Origin: Trogon surrucura
Lineage: Eukaryota; Chordata; Aves; Trogoniformes; Trogonidae
Direction of reading: 5' to 3'
Assembly: GCA_020746105.1 (NCBI GenBank)
Contig: CM036621.1
Coordinates: 48,394,264 to 48,458,263, forward strand
Length of the DNA stretch: 64,000 bases
The translations under genes and the position numbers were made by a program. Below are positions 52,601 through 61,600 of this stretch, one piece after another. A model generated the notes under the pieces. That model had not been told where the DNA came from. It searched no databases and worked only from the letters and a program-made list of their open reading frames with translations. Numbering within the stretch: the stretch's first letter is position 1; the number at the start of each line of letters is the position of its first letter.

Positions 52601-55600
52601 CTAAAGTGCCAGAAGCAGCCAAATGTAGCACTGGCAGGACCAGTGCAAAGTTCTTCACACTGCCAAGGCAAGTCACCTCTATGCCAAAGTATATATAAAG
52701 AAAATTGGCTGTGCCTTACATACTTTCGCCATGCCAAAGAGTTTGGTGAGGTTTACATGTGATCTGTAAACATGGAGCTTGAGTCCCCAAAGAACTAAAT
52801 CCTCCATTTAACTTTTTTTTCTTGGGGTTTTTTTGATGATTTTTTTTTTTAGATAATGTAGTATACAGAGCACATAGGTGGCTATGGAAATGGCGATTGG
52901 AAAAGATTTTCTTGCTTATTTTGAAATCAGGCTAGACTGAATTTACTCTGTGTTAACACAGTTTAACTCGTATTATTAATTACAGCAATGTTGGCTGGAC
53001 CCCACCAAGACCCCCTGTACAAACCCTGCTATGGGACTGGTGTTAATTCTCCCACAGTCCATGTCCATTTAACACCCACAAAGTTACATTTGCCAAAAAA
53101 CCACATTTGCAGCGTTTCATAACCAGGTCCTGCTGCTTGTTCAAAGAATGGCAGACATGCAGCAACACAGCTGGACATTACCAGAGCTGGGATCGCTGGT
53201 ACCAACTGATTCCCCATCCCTTATGTGTGTTTTCTCTCCTACTTTTTGTGCCCATTTTATGAAAAAAAAAAAAAAAGTTTTTGTGTTTTCCTCAACAGGT
53301 ACTTACTTGTGCTGAACGTCCCTGCGTAGGTTACTTTGGGTTGGGATTTCTGGTAGCCGGTGATGACGACAAGGTATTTCTGTCCACTTTGGAGTCCTCG
53401 GATGATGTGCTCAGTGCCGGTGAGGTTTTGCTTTTGCACTAGAGAGTGGTCGTGTGCTAAGGTGACGGTGATATCAAAAGCGTAGGCGCTGTGTTGCTCG
53501 GGGCTGGCCCAGCGCAGCCTGGCACTGTTCTCAGTGACGTCGGTGATCTGGATGTCGTGGGTCTTTGCTGCAATGCAAAAGCAGAAAAGAAAGACGATGT
53601 GAGGGCTTGAGCAGGAAAGGTCTTAAGGAAAATGTATCTCAGTGCTGTCATTCCCAGGCTGAAGCAAACAAACTTTTCCACAGCCATTTGTGACTTTGTT
53701 ACCTCCAACACCTGACCCAGCACAGTGCATGGAGGCACTTTTTTCATAGCCTAGATGATTTACCAAGGGGTTTATTTATTATTTTAAAAATCTGCTGCAA
53801 TCTAGCAAATGAAAGCAATTTTTTTTACGAGATTTACACAGCCTGAAATGTGATTCCCAGCACAACTTTCCCAACAACTGTAAACATGTCCAGTCAGATC
53901 CCTCCCTAGGGTGCAATGAACTGCCAAAGACCTTCAAGCAAATCCTGCTTAAGGTCGAACATAACCTTAGACAGATCAAAGAAGCTATTAGGGAAAGGTT
54001 TTCCTGCTATGGCAGAATATTGAATAATACCTTTATAAATGTTGCTCAGAAGCAACAGTGGAGCAAGATATACCCAGCAATGTTTGTTCCCCACAAGCCA
54101 ATGAAAGCCTTAACCTTGCAAGAACTGATTGCTCTTATTTATTTTTATTTATTATTTATATTGGGACATGCACTCATTGACTGCTTAAGCATCCTTGTGC
54201 TTCAAACATATTACAAAAACATCAGTTCTGGGCCCCACAGTTCAAGAAGGACAAGGGACTACTGGAGAGAGCCCAGCACAGGGCCACTGAGATGGTGAGG
54301 GGACTGGAGCACCTCCCGTACAAGTAAAGGCTGAGGAAGCTGGGTCTGTTTAGATTGGAGAAGAGGAGAGGGAGGATCTCATCAATGCTTATAAATATCT
54401 AAAGCATGGATGTCAGGAGGATGAGGACAGACTTTTCTCAGTTGTGTCCAGTGACAAGGCAATTGGCAATGGTCATAAACTGGAAAACAGGAAGTTCAAC
54501 CTAAACACAATGAGATACTTCTTTAATATGAGGGTGACAGAGCAGTGAAACAGGCTACCCAGGAGAAGCTGTGGAGTCTCTGCCTCCGGAGACCTTCAAA
54601 ACCTGCCTGGACATGTGCCTGTGGTCCAGGGGATCCTCCTGTGGCAGCGAGGTTAACTAGACAATCTTTAGACGTCTCTTCCAACCCCTACCATTCTGTG
54701 ATTTTGTGATTCTGTGAAAAATCCTTTGGGAAAACTCCTTGTAAAAGCCCATGGGAAAAGATAAACTTGCTTCCATGAAAGAGCTTTAGCACTCCCAAAT
54801 AAGGCTCCACACTGATAGTGTGATGTACTAAATGAACTATTTGTATTAGCTGAATTCAAACAAGACTGCAAGGAAAACATAGAAAGCAAATGGGCCACAC
54901 TAGAAAGAGCATGTGTCACTGAACTACTGAACTGGGCAGCAGATGGATTGTGCCATGTTTAGGTGTCCTGCTTTTGTTTTGTCTAGAGGCAGCCTGTCCC
55001 CCCACCCGCTTTTGCATAAAATTCTCGACCCAAACTGACAAAGCCTTAAACCCTCGGCACAGATTTCCAGTTTTGCACCTAAAAACTTGTTTCTGCAAGC
55101 ACAGAACTTGGCCTCTTAATAGCGTTTCCCATAGGAATAACCCCCTTGCAGGGGAAGAAAACCCACAACCCACCAGGAAGCAAGAGGCACTGCTTGCTAG
55201 TGGAGAACCTTTCACGTACCGCCTTGTCTTCTCCTGCCACCTGTCGCGGTGGCCGTGGTGTTTGTGGTGCTGCGGCTCATGGCTTTGGTGTGGGCAGCAG
55301 TGTTTGATGAGCTCTGCGCGGTGAGGTTCACCTGGACCACCGTGGTGGTTGTGGTCTGGTCGGTGGCTCTGGTCTGGGCTGTGGTACTGGCAGTGGTGGT
55401 TCTGGGACTGGTGTTGGTGGTCGCAACAAGCTTGGTGCTGGCAGTGGTGGTTCTAGCACGAGTGTTGGTGCTCACAACAGGCTTGATGGTCCCACTGACT
55501 GTGGTGCTGGCATCAAGGGTCTGGCTTATGGTTGCATCAGCCATGTACCTGTCAAACAAAGCAGCTGATATGGCTTCATTTCCCTCACCTATTTAAGAAG

Positions 55601-58600
55601 AATTTTGGAAGTGGAGAGGAGTTGAGAGAGAATCCATGGGCAAGAACCTCCTTGAGGTCAATAGTCTTTATCGGCTTTAGATACACCCACAGTCAAGCAG
55701 TGAAAAATGCTGCCCGTGACTCAGGGCACAGGTCTGCCTATACACTGAGTTTACACACGTATGAGTGAATTGCAGAATCATAGAATAGTTTGAGTTGGAA
55801 AAGACCTTAAAGATCATCTAATTCCAACCCCCCTGTCATGGGCAAGGACACCTCCTTCTAGACCAGGTTGCTCAAAGTCCTGTCCAGATCAGCAGACAGA
55901 TGTGTAGCATGCCTGATTTCAAGGGGCTCAGCCTTCTAAAGCCAGAACAGCTTTGTGCCAGCGATGAGTGAGTCTTGGTGACACAAGCTTTTGTTTCTGA
56001 TCAGAAAATATTGGGATATGTTCTATGTTGCATCCTGAATATCAGATAGTCCAGGGCAGCGCGGCCTCTGAACATAGTTTGTTGCGTGGAAACCTCAAAT
56101 TGTTATTTCTGGAATTCCTGACCTGCATGATGACAGTATCATGTACCTCCATCATATCCATTATACATATAAAAATATGAAATTTAACCCAAATCTAAAA
56201 TGATACGTGTACCTGTTTACCCTTCTTTAGTAGATATATCTGTTGCCTTTTTAACACAGCACTAAAAGAACTTGTAAAATGCTGATAATCCTGATCATTA
56301 GCATTGAAGTTGCTTATTTTTCCTTTTTCCAGACAGAGATTGGGAGGTGAAGGCTTCTCCCCCAGACAGGTTGTTAGCAAAGCTTATCCTCTCATAGACA
56401 AACCAGTACTTACACTGCTTTCTGCCCGGTGTGCACAGGGACCTGGCTCTTGGCTTGCTGATTGCTCTGGGACCGCTCGCACTGTTTCCTCATCTCTGGA
56501 GACAGGTGGAAAGCAAAGTCACCTAGAGACAGAGAGAACCTGGTATTAAGCACTGGTATTGAGGATATTGGTTTGCTACCAACAACACATTACATATATT
56601 TATTCTTGACTGGAAGTAAAACAAAACCCAAAACTCTTCTTTTCTTGCTTTCTCTGATAAAAGCTATGGAATATCTCTTGACATTTGGTGTGGTTACTGC
56701 AGGATCCTGGCCTGGGAGATTTGTTATTCCAATTCACAAACATGAGAGCAGCAACTAAGATATCCAAGGGCTCTGTGTCTTAGTCTGTCACATGTAAACA
56801 GCCTTCATATAGCAAAGCACTTCCAACCACACTGTTAATATTTTTTCAAGAACTAGAAGTTTCTAGGACCTCTGTAAGTGGTAAATGGAAAAAGCAAACT
56901 GAGAAAAACTAAATATTTACTTCCAGGGAAAGATGTGCTCATGTTTTCTTACTATTTAATGCAAGACATTCCTGAATCAGTGGTTTACTAGTCCAGTAGA
57001 CTGATTTTCAGGACTTTTTGGATAAACGCCCATTTCTTGTCTTTGCTGGCCTAGTCTATTTAGGATGTTTGGCAGCTGGGTCTAGCTGGAGACCCAGCCT
57101 GGAGTCTTTAGCTAAGCTGAGATGCAGAATTTCAAGACATAATCTGCACATCCCAAACACAGAAGCATTATTTATCCCTGAGCAAAGAATCCTGTTCATC
57201 TGGTCCTTAAATCTGCTTATAGCAACTCCAGCTGTCAGCCTGAGTGGTCCAAATGCCTCCTAAGCATGATGTTTATGCTGAAGTCAGGAAGGAAGTTTTT
57301 CTGGGTGTTCAGGGAGCTCAGAGGGAATGCTAGCAGGCTGCTGGGCTGCAGAGGAGCAAGAGCCCCAGTAGGACCGGATTCTATGGAGCATGTGGAAGAT
57401 GTCCTTACCCATGGCGGGGGGGATGAAACTAGATGATATTTAAGGTCCCTTCCAACCCAAACCGTTCTATGATTCTGTGTTGCAGATATGGCCATCAAGC
57501 CAGGCAGGATTACGCTACATCCCACAGATGAGGCCATGGAGACCAAGTCAAACCAGATGGAAGTGCAAAGCATGGAAAATGTAAAGTATGGTGGACCAAC
57601 AGTCTGCATGGAGTAGACTGGGGAGGCCAAAGTGAACAAAACCCAGACATATTTAACTACGTAGACCTGTGAGCAGTGACAGACAGACCAAACAGTCCAG
57701 AACATATAAGAAGAGACTAACTTCAGTGGGCTCCACTGCCCAAAGAGGTGGTCAGCCTAGAGCCCACCCAACCAACAGGCAAGTAGACCAAACTTGACAT
57801 ATTAACCCCTCTGAGTCACATGTTGCCCCTTCCATAATACTTTGGCTGCAGGATGTTTTACTTACTTCTGATAAACGATGGCAGCAGTCTCCCAAAGCGT
57901 AGTAAGGGCTCTTCATGAAGCTCTCCTGGTTTATCGACCAGTTTGAAGAACACATCATACGGCTCACTAGCTAGGCTATAGATATTCTTGGCATTCACCT
58001 TCCTGCCAATCCCCAGGACAACAAAGAAGTACCCCTTGCATTTTGCATTGATGACAACCTTCTGCAGGTCCTCAAGTTCTTGCTTATTCAGTTGTCCGGT
58101 CATCATCAGAACTATGACTTTCAGATCCCGAGGGTTTGGTACACTTTCAAAAATATGAGAAATTGTGTGTTCAATTGCATTTCCCATAGCCCTTGTGCCA
58201 TGGAGCTGGGTCATTTGATTGTGAAGGTAATTAATGATCTTCTCTTTAGATCCATAATCAGTTAGTGAAAACTCAGTTTTTGCTGGCGGGAAGCTTGGGT
58301 TGATTTCATGTTCATAAGGTGCTTGCTGGAGAACTGCCACTCTTGCATGATGCTCAGATACTTTTGGCTCAGAGCTGATTTCCAGGTTACTTACGAGGTG
58401 GGAAATGTACTTCTTCATCTCACTGAACTGCAGGGGGGTAGTGGACTCCGAACTATCCATGATGAAGGCTATGTCAGTGTCTACATCTGTTGGAGCTGCC
58501 CTCTTGTCTCGGAATACAGGTCTCTGACTACCAAAACCACAGATAGGGTCAGGGTCGCACACATCTAGGGAAGAAATACAGTAGGTTTCATGTGGAGGAA

Positions 58601-61600
58601 TGGAAGATGACCCTCCCTCGTCATTATAAAAATCTTTTGTGTTATATGAAATATTAGCAAGCCATGGACTTTCATGGGTCCATTACTTGATACCAAAATC
58701 ATTTCATCCCAAAACACATTTAGTTATGTGTTTAGTGTTTTTATGTGCTACTTCAACCGAAGGGATCCCTGAAGTGCTCTGTCATAAATGGCAGAAGGCC
58801 ACATTTTAGAATGCTTAGATATCGGTATTTGAGCTGTAAAAATGGGAACCAGCCAAAAAAGGAGCTTCTCTTTATAAACTGGAGAACGCCCAGAGAGCCT
58901 CATTCACAATGCCAATGTTTTCTGCTCAACCTAAGAATATGGAACCCTTGTCTTCAGCAGCAAAAGGGCTGACTCCCAACTGGGCTTCCTTTCTGCACTG
59001 CTGACAGCCAACTGCTGCGCGACCAGAAGGATTTGGCAATGTCTAGAGCCGAAATCAGATGCTTTACCCAGACAAATGTGACAAGTCAAGAGCCTCTGGA
59101 TAGTTGTATTCAGCTGACTGGCGCTGGCTGGAAGAAGAATGGCGTGTCCAACCGCTGTGTTGTTGATCTGTTTAGATGCAAACAGAAAAATGTGGTGTTG
59201 ATAATATTGCCTATTTTCAGCTCAAAGTAGGGGAAGGCAATCCACAACTCTAAGAGATGCTTTACTCAGCATACTGCTTTTGGTGGGTCCAATTCCAAGG
59301 AGCCCAGTGGCCTTGATATCAAGTTAGTGGAACTAGTTTAGAAACATAAGATCCAAGAAAAGAGTCAAGCACTTGAACCACTGCTCAGTGTGCTGGTCTG
59401 GGGCTTTTTTGTTGATTTAAATCTCTCTACATCTACTCTGCCTCTGCCAACAAAGCTACTGTACTTCCACCTACCCACCCTTTGCCTTTCTGTCAGACCT
59501 TTCTTGTTATGAGGACTCTCTTTTCTTGTGTTTCATACCACACCTGGCACCCCAGAGCCATGGTTTGGGAAACAAATGACTCATCGTAACCTCAGTAGCA
59601 TTTCACAGCACGTGCCATGTTTTGGATTTCTTTCCTGATAGACATGCTGAATTAGTTTGGCCAGCAACGCTTTCTCGGTGCTAAGCACTTGAAAGGCCTG
59701 TGGAAGCCAACCACTGCTTGGAGAAGCAAACATCGTCAATCTCCACAGCAAACCAGATTGAACTCATGAGCAGAAAATGAAAGAAATGAAAGAAACTAAA
59801 GAAATGAAAGAAAAGTGTGAATGACCCAAACCTCCAGAGCCCTGCTGAGAACTGCGTCCTGTGTCCTGGTCAGGAACACAGGCATGACCCCAGCATCATA
59901 GAGTTTCAGCACGGCGTCGTTGAGCTGTGGGGAGGCTCTTGTTTCCCCATTGCTGAAAAAGACAGCCACCTTCCTCATGAGGAAGCCGCTTCGGGCACGT
60001 TTGAAGGTATTCCTGGCCACAAAAGACATAGCGGTCTCCAGGCTGCGTGGCTTCGTGGTCAGGGTCGCCTGGAAGTTTTGAATCTGCTGGAGGAGGCTTG
60101 ATTTCTTCCTGGAGTCAGCAAAGCGGATCTCTGTGGTGACCTCGTTGTTGTAGGTGACCAGAGCCACCCGGGCACCCCGAGGACAGTTGCTTTCAGCAAT
60201 GGTTAAGTTGTTGACTACTCTGAGCACGGTTTGCTTCATCCTGTTGAAAACTTCCCTCACGACACCCGAGGACGTGTCAATAGCAAAGGCCAGCTCAGTT
60301 GGGAAGACAGGGCACTCCTTGGGACCTGTCAGAAATTGGAACAAGTAGTGACCCACATAGTTGTCAGGGTGCAAGAACCTTGTCCTTGGCAGGGGTAAAT
60401 CATTCATACCACATATGTGGGGAGAGCAACAATTCTGGCACGCAGTCACACTGGAGTTTAAACGACTGAAGGTGACTTACCGTAGCAGCAAGCTGTGGAA
60501 AAGATGGGAGAAAAAAGCAGTTTGGTCAGTGCCATTTGTGTAACACGATGGGCATATAAGGGTAGAGACAGGGTGTTAGCAAAGCGCTGATGTACTCACG
60601 GCATTTGTCTTTGATGTTCCGTACAAGTGCACATTGCTTTAGAAAATAAAACAAAAGAGGGAGGAAGGGATGGGGGAAAAAAAGAGATATGTGACACAGC
60701 CAACAAAAGAGTATTTCAAGAGAAAAGAGAAATGATGCCACACTTACATCTCTGGATTCTCCTTTATCACCTTTAAGTCCCTGTTTAAAAAATAAAGAAA
60801 AAATGAGCACAGTGTGTGTTTTCAGGGTGCCCCATGAATTGAGTTAGAATAATTATTTAACCACAGATCGTGCAGAAGCTAAGAGAAAACCTGCCTGTTT
60901 TCAGCTGTGTTTCCAGCAACAGGGGAAAATGTTTCCCTATGCGAGGGTTAAACCTAGCTGAAGCCAAGGTCAAAAGGGACATTTACAATGCTTTAGATTT
61001 GTATACAAAGCAAGCCAAGCCACCTTGGCCTTTCAGGGGTACTTTGTTCTAGTCAAATTTGGTCATGGATCATATTCTGTGTGGGGTGATAAATGAGAAT
61101 GAGCTGAGAACTTTCTAGAAGCAGCTTTAAGTGGCCTGTTGCCATGGGGAAATCCTAGTGCTTGGTAAGAGCCTGTCTCTTGACTTTTTAGTTCTGCTGT
61201 GCATTGCCATTTGGGGATGCGTGAATTCCTGTCAATGATAAACAGTTAGTTAGGAATGTATAGAGACACATCCAAGATGTATAAAGAAGAATTCACCCAA
61301 CTTGAAATCAGCAGAAGATGGTAACAGGCAAATTTTTTCAACACCTGGCACTGACAGGGACCACCACATTTCTCAGAGAAGCAATCGGGTCTCTCTCCAC
61401 GGGGGAAGCCAGAGGCTCCATTAGCAATGCAATGAACACTTACAGCTGGTCCAGGGTATCCAACCTCTCCTTTCTGACCAGGTGTCCCAGGATCTCCTGC
61501 ATTTCCCTAGAGAGAGAGGGAGAAGACAAGTCTTCTTCATGAACATCTGCAGGAGGACTCTCAGGAGCGTGGGTCCACACTTGGAGGAAAAGATATGTAC

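Noticed and set aside
55249-55596. 115-codon plus-strand open frame with a hydrophobic Val/Leu-rich product
   Set aside because: It is the antisense shadow of the Thr-rich COL6A3 exon; ACC/ACT repeats read backwards as Gly/Val/Leu codons.
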